DNA of 19,751 nucleotides. Source: Pseudomonadota bacterium. Lineage in GTDB: Bacteria > Pseudomonadota > Alphaproteobacteria > SMXQ01. The notes beneath the pieces were generated by a model. The model made no database searches. It had not been told where the DNA came from and saw only the letters and a list, made by a program, of their open reading frames with translations. Of the stretch, positions 1 through 7,959 are shown piece by piece (within the stretch, counting starts at the first letter, position 1; every line of letters begins with the position of its first letter). Position numbers and translations under genes: made by a program. Location: positions 1 to 19,751 of the forward strand of contig JADFPK010000003.1 of NCBI GenBank assembly GCA_022562375.1, in the 5' to 3' direction.

Positions 1-383
1 CGATGGACGCTAACGATGCCCTCGTCCGGGTGAATCGCGGCAAGGCTGCAAAAGACAGCTCCCTGCGACGGCGCGCGTTCGACGAACCCGATATAGGTGA
101 ACAGCCCGAGTTTCTTGGCCTGCTCCGTGATCGCTGCGAGCTCGGGCCCGTAGGCATTGACGGCGGCGTCCAGATATCTCGAGTAGCACTCCCGTTGCAG
201 GCCGACGTCCATCGAGGACACTTGTGGGCGGAGCCACAAGGGGTATCCGGCTAGGAACACCTCGGAAAACGAGCAAAGCTCTGCCCCTTCCTTGGCGACG
301 TCGGCCATCAAGCCGAGGGCTTTCTCTGTTGTCTTCTGCGGATCTAGATAAACAGGCGTCGCCTGGATCGCTGCCACTCTCAT
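1..383 (-). CDS. Nitrilase / carbon-nitrogen hydrolase, N-terminal part (cut by window edge)
   Basis: I translated this frame by hand because it runs off the left edge. It starts at an ATG (bases 383-381) behind a strong ribosome site, GGGAGGTGGAG. The first 127 residues read as the nitrilase superfamily: MRVAAIQATPVYLD begins the first beta strand, and FSEVFLAGYP carries the expected catalytic Glu (E41). The visible part stops at ...IVSVH plus the first two bases of an Arg codon, just where nitrilases carry the HRK motif with the catalytic Lys. The Lys and the nucleophilic Cys would therefore lie outside the window. Nitrilases hydrolyse nitriles to acids and ammonia; related enzymes act on amides, so the substrate is unknown. 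It is transcribed divergently from the AKR gene at 714. The fold assignment is firm; true nitrilase rather than amidase is likely from the EVFLAGYP wording. Confidence 0.85.
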   Translation of the reverse strand, partial: MRVAAIQATPVYLDPQKTTEKALGLMADVAKEGAELCSFSEVFLAGYPLWLRPQVSSMDVGLQRECYSRYLDAAVNAYGPELAAITEQAKKLGLFTYIGFVERAPSQGAVFCSLAAIHPDEGIVSVH

Positions 384-713
384 CTCCACCTCCCAAAAAT
401 TGTATGGTTGATAATGTATAGCCCAATTCTGATGCTCTGGAAGACTCCCACCCAATGGCATCGCAATGTCCGCTTGTGGCACTACACAGACTTGATCACC
501 GCACCGGAACGACGACCGCTTTCATCCGTTCAGCCGACATTCGAATCCGCTTTGCGTTTTCAGCGAATCAAATTTCAAACTGAGACACTACCGGTGTATG
601 TCCGCGCTGGTGTTGCCCGGCTGGCGGGGCCATGTCTTGCGTGGTAACGTCCCGGCCACCGGCCGAGGTGCAGAAGTAAGGCCGGTTTTGAATGACTTTA
701 GAGGGTTCCGCCC
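384..713. other. Intergenic region between divergent nitrilase and AKR genes
   Basis: About 330 bases without a convincing gene. The part near the nitrilase is AT-richer than its surroundings and contains, on the minus strand, TATACATTAT about 20-30 bases before the nitrilase ribosome site, a plausible but unproven -10 region. The segment from 641 onward is the duplicated AKR leader described separately. Short open frames here have no coding character that I can recognise. Confidence 0.5.
641..713 (+). repeat. Duplicated AKR leader, copy 1, with hairpin and T run
   Basis: The 73 bases before AKR copy 1 match the leader of copy 2 (5452-5518), starting at GTGGTAACGTCCCGG. Both copies contain a GC-rich inverted repeat followed at once by TTTT. 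Here ACCGGCC (658-664) pairs with GGCCGGT (680-686), and the T run is 686-689. The stem is kept while the loop differs between copies, and copy 1 has about five extra bases (CTTTA) before the ribosome site. The structure resembles an attenuator or intrinsic terminator ahead of the start codon; its function is inferred. Confidence 0.6.
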
Positions 714-1376
714 ATGGAGTACGTCAACCTCGGCAACACCGGCCTGATGGTGTCCCGGCTCTGTCTCGGCTGCATGACCCTTGGCACTTCCGAGTGGCGA
801 AAATGGGTGCTGGACGAGCGCGACGCCCGGGGGGTCTTCAAGGCGGCGCTCGACGCCGGGATCAATTATTTCGACACCGCCGATCAATATTCCCAAGGCG
901 TCAGCGAGGAGGTCACGGGCCGGGCGCTGAGGGACATGGCCAGGCGCGACGAGGTCGTCGTCTCGACCAAGGTCGCGACGCCGATGGGCGAAATGCCGAC
1001 CCAGCGCGGCTTGTCGCGCAAGCATATCATGGAGGCGATCGACGCTTCGCTCACCCGCCTCGGGCTCGATTACGTCGATCTCTATGTCTGTCACACCTGG
1101 GACCCGACGACGCCGATCGAGGAGACGCTGGCGGCGCTCGACGACGTCGTCGGCGCCGGCAAGGCGCTTTACATCGGGGCGTCGAACTTCACCGCCTGGC
1201 AGCTTGCCAAGGCGCTGTTCATCTCCGATGCTCAAGGATATAGCCGCTTCATCACCCTGCAGAACATCTACAACCTCATCGACCGCGAGGATGAGCGCGA
1301 GATGGCGCCGCTCTGCCGCGATCAGGGCGTGGCGATGACGCCCTGGAGCCCACTCGCCCGCGGCTTCCTCGCCGGC
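714..1376 (+). pseudogene. Aldo/keto reductase copy 1, 3'-truncated
   Basis: Residues 1-221 align without gaps to the intact AKR encoded at 5519-6493, with about 11 differences, so this is a recent paralog. The tetrad positions are present (D54, Y59, K86, H127), but the homology stops abruptly after ...ARGFLAG. The last 100 or so residues are missing; in AKRs these hold much of the NADP-binding site and the C-terminal loop. The frame then runs 27 unrelated codons to a stop at 1458-1460, read out of frame through the end of a CHAT protease gene. It starts at the same ATG as copy 2, with GAGGG upstream. The product would almost certainly be inactive. The junction at 1376/1377 is a recombination breakpoint, not a simple frameshift. 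Confidence 0.85.
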
Positions 1377-1476
1377 CGGGACCAAGCGGGACACAAGCGA
1401 CAGGCAGGCTCGGCTGACTTCGCGGCGCGACGAGCTTACGACGGCCTTACGCACGCGTGACCCCGAATGGTCCGAT

Positions 1477-2478
1477 GTGCTCGCGGTATCGCACCGTGAA
1501 TTAGCCGATATTCAGGCCGTTCTAGAACCAGGTGAAATCCTGGCTTATGGCCTTCCGTCACGCGGCGACGAGCTTGCCCGGGTGCTGTTGATCGACCGTA
1601 GCACCGCCAGGATTCAGAATATGGGCGCCAATAATCGCGGCTTGGCCAAGGTGATTCACGATTTGAGGTCGGCGTTCGAAAACGGCGGCGGCGCCCCTCG
1701 GCAGCAAGACATTGTCGATGCCCCTGGCCGGCTACTGAAAATTGCCGACTGGGGCGCGACTCGGACGCTCTACGTGGTGCCCTCGGGTCAACTCTTCTTC
1801 ATTCCCTGGGGTGCGCTCGATATCAAAACGCCTGTCGCCGTCCTCCCTACTGGCGGTTGGTTGATGCGTAAACCGCGGGACGCCGCCAATTCGGATGCGG
1901 TAGTGATCGGCGATCCACAGCTTTTCGGGGCGCTGCCGCAGCTCCCTGGTGCCCGGCGCGAGGCCGAGCGGGTTGGTGACCGCTACGGCGTCGAGCCGCT
2001 GCTCGGCGGCGCGGCCACCGAGAAACAACTGCGAGCCAACGTCGGCGATGGCGTCCAAATCCTGCATATTGCATCTCATGCCGAGTTTCGGTCCGATCGG
2101 CCGCTGCAATCCGCGCTGATTCTAAGCGGCAACGGCAACATCGTGAGATTGACGGCGGAGAGAATCTTTCAACGGCCAATACCGGCTCGCCTTGTTGTGC
2201 TGTCGGCCTGTGAAACCGGTGCGGGCCGGGTCGTTGCGGGCGACGACATTCTCGGCTTGCCGCGGAGCTTCTACCTGGGCGGCGCAACCACCGTCATCAA
2301 CAGCCTGTGGCCGGTCACGGACGAGGGCACGCTGGCCTCCATGACGGCGTTTCACGAAGGGCTGAAAAATGGCGATGTCGGCTCATCTTGGTTGGCTGCC
2401 CGCGATCGGCTTCGACGTGCCGGCTTTCCCCCACTCGTCTATGGCGCCTTCGTGGTCGGCGGTTCACTCAGGCTTTAG
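1477..2478 (+). CDS. CHAT-domain (caspase-like) peptidase, N-terminally truncated
   Basis: The protein is a CHAT domain, a caspase-fold cysteine protease usually found behind TPR repeats. Visible motifs are the entry TLYVVPSGQLFFIPWGAL, the His motif ILHIASHAEF (H201) and the Cys motif VVLSACETG (C245), followed by DDILGLPRSFYLGGATTVINSLWPV. The catalytic His-Cys dyad is intact and the domain reaches its normal end. The start is uncertain. The first usable codon is GTG at 1477 with a poor ribosome site, yet the frame is open and protein-like back to the breakpoint near 1377 (a charged stretch with TSRRDELTTALRTRDPEW). The original gene therefore began further upstream, probably with TPRs, and lost its 5' end when joined to the AKR fragment. 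The next gene is an exported protein, then a CHASE2 cyclase. It may be a non-expressed remnant or a minimal protease. Confidence 0.8.
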   Translation: MLAVSHRELADIQAVLEPGEILAYGLPSRGDELARVLLIDRSTARIQNMGANNRGLAKVIHDLRSAFENGGGAPRQQDIVDAPGRLLKIADWGATRTLYVVPSGQLFFIPWGALDIKTPVAVLPTGGWLMRKPRDAANSDAVVIGDPQLFGALPQLPGARREAERVGDRYGVEPLLGGAATEKQLRANVGDGVQILHIASHAEFRSDRPLQSALILSGNGNIVRLTAERIFQRPIPARLVVLSACETGAGRVVAGDDILGLPRSFYLGGATTVINSLWPVTDEGTLASMTAFHEGLKNGDVGSSWLAARDRLRRAGFPPLVYGAFVVGGSLRL

Positions 2479-2500
2479 CCGGAAAACTATGCCGGCCGGG

Positions 2501-2578
2501 GTGGATGAAAATCCACTGTGGCTCACGGGCACGATAGCCGGGCAACCCATAGCTGGAGCCGTGAGGACGTGACAGTCC
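2501..2578 (+). other. Hairpin-rich spacer (possible structured leader RNA)
   Basis: Three inverted repeats lie in the 157-base gap between the CHAT gene and the next gene. GTGGAT/ATCCAC (2501-2516) closes a GAAA tetraloop. CTCACGG (2522-2528) pairs with CCGTGAG (2559-2565) around an interior containing GGGCAACCC. GGAC (2565-2568) could pair with GTCC (2575-2578). No T run follows, so it does not look like an intrinsic terminator. I do not recognise a known riboswitch consensus in it. Confidence 0.35.
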
Positions 2579-2635
2579 GATGCCAGAGGGCTAAGGTCGC
2601 CGCCAGCGTCCGGGTAGCATGAGAGGGAGAAGTCG

Positions 2636-3295
2636 GTGTCGGCTGTAAGGCTTATGGGATCGTTGTTTGCCACGCTGCTGGTAATGGCGCCGGCGGTGGG
2701 CGCCGCGCCGCCGCAGCCCCCCGTGGCGCTCGTCATCGAGGTAACCGGTACGGTCGAGCCGGCGCTCGAGCCCTACAGCGAGGTCGCCGACAAGGACAAC
2801 GTCAAGCTCGCCGCCGGCGCCAGGCTAACTTTCCTACATTACGCCACCTGTCAGGAGGTGGCGGTGAGCGGCGGCCGGATTACCTTCACCGCGGAGGCTT
2901 TTCGCGTCGAGGGCGGCGGCATCACCCACTCCAGTCGCGTCGACTGCCCGCGGTCGGTGACGATCCAGCCCGACGCGGTGGCCGGCGCCGTACTTTTTCG
3001 CGGCGTTAGAGCAAGAACTGTCGTGACGCTCAACCCGAGACCCGTTTTCGTTCTCGTCGGCGCGAAAGCCACTAATTTCACCCGCATCCGTATTCTCAGA
3101 GACAAGAAGACGATATTCGAGGGAAAGATCGAGGGGCGGCGCTTCGCCTGGCCCGAGGGCGAGCCGCCGCTTGCGCCCGGGTGGGTCTACGCGCTCGATC
3201 TGCTGACCGCCGGCGGCGGCAAGCCGCGCACGGTAGCGGTCGAGGTTGTGGATCAGCGGGGTCGGTCGCCATTGACGCTGATCAGGGTCGATTAA
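2636..3295 (+). CDS. Exported beta-rich protein, FecR-like N-terminal domain
   Basis: A 219-residue protein with a clear signal peptide (residues 1-24, hydrophobic core LMGSLFATLLVMAPAVGA, cleavage near GAA-P). It starts at GTG, supported by GAGAGGGAGA a few bases upstream. The mature part reads as beta-rich. Residues 30-80 (VIEVTGTVEPAL...VKLAAGARLTFLHY...VAVSGGRITF) resemble the FecR-type sandwich found in periplasmic domains. A second beta domain follows from about residue 125. Two cysteines (ATCQE and VDCPR) could form a disulfide. It ends 25 bases before the CHASE2 cyclase and very likely shares its transcript. A role as periplasmic partner or ligand-binding helper for the CHASE2 sensor is an inference from position; the family name is uncertain. 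Confidence 0.7.
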   Translation: MSAVRLMGSLFATLLVMAPAVGAAPPQPPVALVIEVTGTVEPALEPYSEVADKDNVKLAAGARLTFLHYATCQEVAVSGGRITFTAEAFRVEGGGITHSSRVDCPRSVTIQPDAVAGAVLFRGVRARTVVTLNPRPVFVLVGAKATNFTRIRILRDKKTIFEGKIEGRRFAWPEGEPPLAPGWVYALDLLTAGGGKPRTVAVEVVDQRGRSPLTLIRVD

Positions 3296-3320
3296 AGATC
3301 GCCGTTCGCCGGAGTTTGTA

Positions 3321-5375
3321 ATGCGACTCTCGTCCCGCGTCGCCGCCTTGACCCTGGCAGTCTGCGGCTTGACTGGCGCCGGCGGCAGCTATCTGGTTGG
3401 AGGCCGCGTGGCCTTCGACGGGCTGCTCTACGACGCCGCCCTCGCTGCCCGCGCGGCCTTCGCGGGGAACGAGGAAAGCGGCGGCCCCTCGCCGGTCACG
3501 GTCGTCGCCCTCGATTCGCGCAGTCTCGGCGCGCCCGAACTGGTGCGTTACCCACGCGCGTTATTCGCCCCGATCTGGGGACAACTGATCGAGGCCCTGA
3601 CCTCCGCCGGAGCGAAGGTGATTGCCTTCGACCTCCTGCTTTCCTACAGCGCCAACCAGTTTCAACGGGACTTCGACCGTCCTTTCCTGAAGGCGCTCGC
3701 CCGCCATCGCCATCGCCTTGTGCTCGGCCGATCGGCGGGCACCTTGCCGGCGCGTCCCTATCTCGGCGCCCTGCGCTTCGATCCGGCGACGCTCGGGCTG
3801 GTCGAACTGGCGCCCGACGGCGACGGGGTATACCGGCGCGTGCCGATGGGTTTCGAAACCGCGGACGGCCGGCAGCCGGAACACAGTCTCTCGGCGGCGG
3901 TGCTGGCGCGGGCCGGCGCGGCTCAAGCCACCACGGACGTTTTGCTGGCGCCGAAACGCCACCTCGAGACGATTCCCACCTACTCCCTGATCGATGTGTT
4001 GCGCTGCGCCAATACGGCGCCCGAGGTCCTGGCCGAGGCTTTCCGCGATCGTATCGTCTTTATCGGTTCGACGCTCCCGGAGGAGGACAGGAAACTCTCG
4101 TCGGGCCGATTTCTGCCGGCAAAAGCGGCGGAGACCCGGCGGGGTGAGCCTTGTCCCCTGCGGCCTTTGGGGGCCTCGGCGCCCCGCTCGCGCACGGTCC
4201 CGGGCGTTTTCCTCCACGCCGCCGCGGTCGAGGCGGTGTTGCGCGGCGACCTCGTTCGAGAAGCGCCGATGCCCCAGCGGACGGTCGTCGCGGGTGTCTC
4301 CGCCCTTGGCGGGGCGGCAATCGGCCTGGGGCTCATGCCCTGGGTCGCGATCGCCCTCGCCATCACCGTGGGGATCTCGTTGTGGGCCGCCGAGGTCGGA
4401 ATGCTGTCGCAGCAAATCTGGATGCCCATGGGGCCGCCGCTTATCATGTTCTTCGGCTCGATCTTCGTTTCATATGTCGTGCGTTACCTCGTCGAGGATC
4501 GCCGCCGCCGCAACATCCAGCACGCCTTCGGCCACTACCTCGCGCCCGCCGTCGTCGACCGTTTGATGACAAGCCCGGAGGCCCTGAAGCTTGGCGGCGA
4601 CGAGCGGGACATAACCGTGATGTTTGCCGACCTCTCGGGCTTCACCGCGCTCTCCACCCGGGTCTCGGCGGAAGCTCTGGTGACCATTACCAACCAATAT
4701 CTGGAGCTCATCGTCGCCGAGGTCGACGCCACCAGCGGCTATGTCGATAAGTTTATCGGCGATGCGGTCATGGCAATCTGGGGGGCGCCGGCGCCGGACC
4801 TCCACCACGCCCGGCATGGAGTGCGGGCGGCTTTGCGGGCCGCGGCGAGCGTCCGCCGGGAAAAGGATCAGGCCGCGGCCCGGGGCGATGAAGGCTTTGG
4901 CGTCAAGATCGGCCTATATTCGGGCGCGGCGGTGGTCGGCAATGTCGGCTCGGAGAAACGCTATAACTACACCGCCGTCGGCGAGACGGTTAATTTGGCG
5001 GCGAGGCTCGAGAGCATGCCCGGGATCTATCGGTGCGACATTGTCGTCGGCCCGACCACCGCGACGATGGTCGGCGATGAGTTTCTCCTTCGCGAGATCG
5101 ACCGTGTCGCCGTCAAGGGCGGCTCGGCGCCAATCACGCTTTATGAGCCCGTTGCCGAGCTATCGGAAGCGACCGATGAGCATCATGCGCTGACGCGGCG
5201 CTACGTCGAGGCGCTTGGCCTTTATCGCGCGCGTCGCTTCGCCGAGGCATGGGAGGCATGGAAGGCACAAGCGGCGGATGGGCCGTCCGCCGTGATGGCG
5301 GAGCGCGCCCGGCGCTACGTTGAAAGCCCGCCACCGGAAGATTGGGACGCCGTATTCGCCCTTACGGGCAAGTAG
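3321..5375 (+). CDS. CHASE2-domain class III adenylate cyclase
   Basis: A 684-residue membrane receptor cyclase. The N-terminal helix (residues 4-26) is followed by an extracytoplasmic CHASE2 domain (about 30-315; DGLLYDAAL, VTVVALDSRSL, DRIVFIGST and FLHAAAVEAVLRGD are typical). Three closely spaced membrane helices follow (about 320-390), then a class III cyclase domain (about 430-605). All expected active-site residues are present: metal-binding D437 (FADLSGFT) and D481 (FIGDAVMA), base-binding K477 and T551 (YNYTAVGE), and N558/R562 (VNLAARLE). The Lys/Thr pair favours ATP, hence cAMP. The C-terminal tail (YVEALGLYRARRFAEAWEAW...PPPEDWDAVF) is a TPR-like segment common in CHASE2 cyclases. 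It follows the exported protein by 25 bases, and a hairpin lies about 10 bases after the stop. It is intact and likely functional, responding to an unknown envelope signal. Confidence 0.95.
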   Translation: MRLSSRVAALTLAVCGLTGAGGSYLVGGRVAFDGLLYDAALAARAAFAGNEESGGPSPVTVVALDSRSLGAPELVRYPRALFAPIWGQLIEALTSAGAKVIAFDLLLSYSANQFQRDFDRPFLKALARHRHRLVLGRSAGTLPARPYLGALRFDPATLGLVELAPDGDGVYRRVPMGFETADGRQPEHSLSAAVLARAGAAQATTDVLLAPKRHLETIPTYSLIDVLRCANTAPEVLAEAFRDRIVFIGSTLPEEDRKLSSGRFLPAKAAETRRGEPCPLRPLGASAPRSRTVPGVFLHAAAVEAVLRGDLVREAPMPQRTVVAGVSALGGAAIGLGLMPWVAIALAITVGISLWAAEVGMLSQQIWMPMGPPLIMFFGSIFVSYVVRYLVEDRRRRNIQHAFGHYLAPAVVDRLMTSPEALKLGGDERDITVMFADLSGFTALSTRVSAEALVTITNQYLELIVAEVDATSGYVDKFIGDAVMAIWGAPAPDLHHARHGVRAALRAAASVRREKDQAAARGDEGFGVKIGLYSGAAVVGNVGSEKRYNYTAVGETVNLAARLESMPGIYRCDIVVGPTTATMVGDEFLLREIDRVAVKGGSAPITLYEPVAELSEATDEHHALTRRYVEALGLYRARRFAEAWEAWKAQAADGPSAVMAERARRYVESPPPEDWDAVFALTGK

Positions 5376-5385
5376 CCACCGAGTG

Positions 5386-5414
5386 GGCGGCACGTCATGA
5401 AGCCGTGACCCGCC
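5386..5414 (+). terminator. Hairpin after the cyclase gene
   Basis: GGCGG-CACG (5386-5394) pairs with CGTG and CCGCC (5404-5407, 5410-5414), with a three-base bulge, starting ten bases after the cyclase stop. No T run follows, so it may stabilise the 3' end rather than terminate by itself. Confidence 0.35.
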
Positions 5415-5451
5415 TGATCCGAGCGGTCCACCCTTTATGAGAGAGCCTTAT

Positions 5452-5518
5452 GTGGTAACGTCCCGGTCGCCGGCCAGGACTGGGGATAAGGCCGGTTTTG
5501 AATGAGAGGGTTCCGCCC
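5452..5518 (+). repeat. Duplicated AKR leader, copy 2, with hairpin and T run
   Basis: Counterpart of 641-713. CCGGCC (5470-5475) pairs with GGCCGG (5490-5495) and is followed by TTTT (5496-5499). The ribosome site GAGGG precedes the ATG at 5519. The 14-base loop differs from the 15-base loop of copy 1 while the stem is identical, which suggests that the structure matters. Confidence 0.6.
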
Positions 5519-6493
5519 ATGGAGTACGTCAATCTCGGCAACACCGGCCTGATGGTGTCCCGGCTCTGTCTCGGCTGCATGACGCTCGGCACCTCGGAGT
5601 GGCGCAAATGGGTGCTGGACGAGCGGGACGCGAGGGGGGTGTTCAAGACCGCGCTCGACGCCGGGATCAATTATTTCGACACCGCCGATCAATATTCCCA
5701 AGGGGTCAGCGAGGAGGTCACCGGCCGGGCGCTCCGGGACATGGCGAGGCGCGACGAATTCGTCGTCTCGACCAAGGTCAACACGCCGATGGGCGAACTG
5801 CCGACCCAGCGCGGGCTGTCGCGCAAGCATATCATGGAGGCGATCGACGCTTCGCTGATGCGCCTCGGGCTCGATTACGTCGATCTCTACGTCTGCCACC
5901 GCTGGGATGAGACGACGCCGATCGAGGAGACGCTGGCGGCGCTCGACGACGTGATCGGCGCCGGCAAGGCGCTTTACATCGGCGCCTCGAACTTCACCGC
6001 CTGGCAGCTCGCCAAGGCGCTCGGCATCTCGGAGCGCCAGGGATACAGCCGCTTCATCACCCTGCAGAACATCTACAACCTGATCGACCGCGAGGACGAG
6101 CGCGAGATGGCGCCGCTCTGCCGCGACCAGGGCGTGGCGATGACGCCCTGGAGCCCGCTAGCGCGTGGCTTCCTTGCCGGCAACCGCAAGCCGGGCGGCG
6201 GCGGCGCGACACAGCGGGCCGAGATGGACGCCAAGACGCAGGAGATGTACTTCTCCGACACCGACTTCGCCATCGCCGATCGGGCGGGCGCAATCGCCAA
6301 GGCCCGCGACGTCAAGCCGATCCAGGTGGCGCTGGCCTGGCTGTTGGCCAAACCGGGGGTCACCTCGCCGGTCGTCGGGGTGACGAAGAAGGAACAGCTG
6401 GGCGAGCTTATCGGGGCGCTCGATATCGAGCTCACGGCGGAGGAGATGGCGGCGCTGGAAGAACCCTATCTGCCCAAGCGCCCCTATCGATAA
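5519..6493 (+). CDS. Aldo/keto reductase (intact copy)
   Basis: A 324-residue NADP-dependent oxidoreductase of the aldo/keto reductase superfamily, a cytosolic TIM barrel reducing aldehydes or ketones. It opens with MEYVNLGNTGLMVSRLCLGCMT, typical of the YajO/Kv-beta/Tas-like branch. The catalytic tetrad is complete: D54 and Y59 (FDTADQYSQG), K86 (STKV) and H127 (YVCHRWD). GASNFTAWQL and the C-terminal region near PVVGVTKKEQLGELI fit the cofactor-binding end of the barrel. An in-frame ATG seven codons upstream (5498) exists, but the start at 5519 matches copy 1 and has GAGGG at proper distance. It is preceded by the duplicated leader. The substrate cannot be told from sequence. Confidence 0.93.
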   Translation: MEYVNLGNTGLMVSRLCLGCMTLGTSEWRKWVLDERDARGVFKTALDAGINYFDTADQYSQGVSEEVTGRALRDMARRDEFVVSTKVNTPMGELPTQRGLSRKHIMEAIDASLMRLGLDYVDLYVCHRWDETTPIEETLAALDDVIGAGKALYIGASNFTAWQLAKALGISERQGYSRFITLQNIYNLIDREDEREMAPLCRDQGVAMTPWSPLARGFLAGNRKPGGGGATQRAEMDAKTQEMYFSDTDFAIADRAGAIAKARDVKPIQVALAWLLAKPGVTSPVVGVTKKEQLGELIGALDIELTAEEMAALEEPYLPKRPYR

Positions 6494-6661
6494 GCGATTA
6501 AACGCCGACGATGGCGAAGATGATGGAAGCGGCATTAAAGCGCGGGTTTGTGCATGATGCCCTCCTCGACGCCGGGACTATAGCCGCTAAATCGTCGCCA
6601 CGAGAAGCGCCGGATGCATCGACTTTTAAATCCCAGGCTAAGGTATAAGCTTACCGGAGAG

Positions 6662-6692
6662 AGCCAAGTCACTTATATGGCTTGATTTTTTT
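6662..6692 (+). terminator. Weak intrinsic terminator-like hairpin with T run
   Basis: AGCCA (6662-6666) and TGGCT (6678-6682) flank an 11-base loop, and a run of seven T (6686-6692) follows. It lies about 170 bases after the AKR stop and 45 bases before the next gene. The short stem makes this tentative. Confidence 0.35.
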
Positions 6693-6737
6693 GGCGCAGG
6701 CGCGGATTGGCGCGCTTCGATGCGAATGAGGGTAAGG

Positions 6738-7904
6738 ATGGTGGAATTCGGCCGGGCGATCCGTGGCGAGTGGCTCATCGAGGAAGACATCCGCTTCCTC
6801 AACCACGGCTCCTACGGCGCCGCGCCGAAGGTGGTGCTCGACGCCCAGTCGCGCTGGCGGGAGCGCATGGAGCGCCAACCGGTGCGCTTCATGACCGACG
6901 AGCTTCCGGCCCATTTGCGCGCCGCCGCCGCCGACCTCGCGGAATATCTTGGCGCCGATGGCGACGACCTGGTTTTCGTCGACAACGCGACGACGGCGGT
7001 GAACGCGGTGCTGCGCTCGCTCGCCTTCGAGCCGGGCGATGAGATCGTCACCACCACCCACGCCTACAACGCGGTGCGGAACGCCATCAAATACGTCTGC
7101 GGCCGCACCGGCGCCCGGTTCAAGGAGGCCGCCATCCCCTTCCCGGCGACCGGCGATGACGCCGAGGCGATCAAAGCCGTGGAGGCCGGGATCACCCCCC
7201 GGACCCGCCTTGCGGTGATCGATCATGTCGGCTCCGAAACCGCCCTGGTGCTGCCCATCGCCCGGCTGATCGAGCTGTTCAAGCAGCGCGGCGTGCCGGT
7301 ACTGGTCGACGGCGCCCACGCGCCCGGCATGATCCCATTGGCGCTGAATGACCTGGGCGCCGATTGGTACCTCGGCAACGGTCACAAGTGGCTGTGCGCG
7401 CCCAAGGGCTGCGCCTTCCTCTGCGCCCGCCCCGAACGCCAGGCGGAGATACACCCGACCGTCATCTCCCACGGGCTCGGCCAGGGATTCACCGCCGAGT
7501 TCGACTGGCAGGGCACCCGGGACTTCAGCCCCTGGCTCGCCGTCACCGACGCCCTGGCCTTTCGCCGCCGCCTTGGCGGCGGTGTCGCCAAATATTGCAA
7601 GAGCCTGGTCCGCGAGGCGGCCGAACATCTGGCGGCGGCCTGGAAGACGGAGATCGGCACGCCGGAGCGGATGGGTGGATTCATGGCCACCCTTCGCCTG
7701 CCGGCGGGGGTCGAGCCGACGCCCGAGGCGGCGAAGGCGCTTCGCCAATGCCTGCTGGCGAACCACCGCCTGGAGACCAAGATCTTCCCCTTGGCCGGCG
7801 CCCTGTGGCTCCGGCTTTCGGCCTTCGTCTACAACGAGTTCGAGGATTACAGCCCGCTGGCGGAATTGCTGGCGCGTCCCGAAAGGCTGCTCGGCGACAG
7901 CTGA
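6738..7904 (+). CDS. Class V PLP aminotransferase, isopenicillin-N-epimerase-like
   Basis: A 388-residue PLP enzyme of the class V aminotransferase (cysteine desulfurase-like) fold. FLNHGSYGAAP near the N-terminus, the VDNATTAVNAVL substrate/PLP loop, LVDGAHAPGM with the PLP-ring Asp, and YLGNGHKWLCAPKG with the Schiff-base Lys (K217 from this start) are all present. This wording is typical of the group annotated as isopenicillin N epimerase, most of which do not make penicillin and whose true substrates are unknown. I chose the ATG at 6738 because GAGGG lies five bases upstream and the protein then starts MVEFGRAIRGEWL like its relatives. An in-frame ATG at 6720 would add six residues but has no ribosome site. 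It is followed by a convergent lipoprotein gene. Confidence 0.88.
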   Translation: MVEFGRAIRGEWLIEEDIRFLNHGSYGAAPKVVLDAQSRWRERMERQPVRFMTDELPAHLRAAAADLAEYLGADGDDLVFVDNATTAVNAVLRSLAFEPGDEIVTTTHAYNAVRNAIKYVCGRTGARFKEAAIPFPATGDDAEAIKAVEAGITPRTRLAVIDHVGSETALVLPIARLIELFKQRGVPVLVDGAHAPGMIPLALNDLGADWYLGNGHKWLCAPKGCAFLCARPERQAEIHPTVISHGLGQGFTAEFDWQGTRDFSPWLAVTDALAFRRRLGGGVAKYCKSLVREAAEHLAAAWKTEIGTPERMGGFMATLRLPAGVEPTPEAAKALRQCLLANHRLETKIFPLAGALWLRLSAFVYNEFEDYSPLAELLARPERLLGDS

Positions 7905-7959
7905 GGCTTGCCGTCGGCGACGGAAGAACCGGGAACGGGCCGAAATGGGGGGGGCGGGT

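Noticed and set aside
10..426. Minus-strand open frame of 138 codons over the nitrilase start
   Set aside because: Another minus-strand frame gives a clear nitrilase with a strong ribosome site; this one is Arg-rich shadow.
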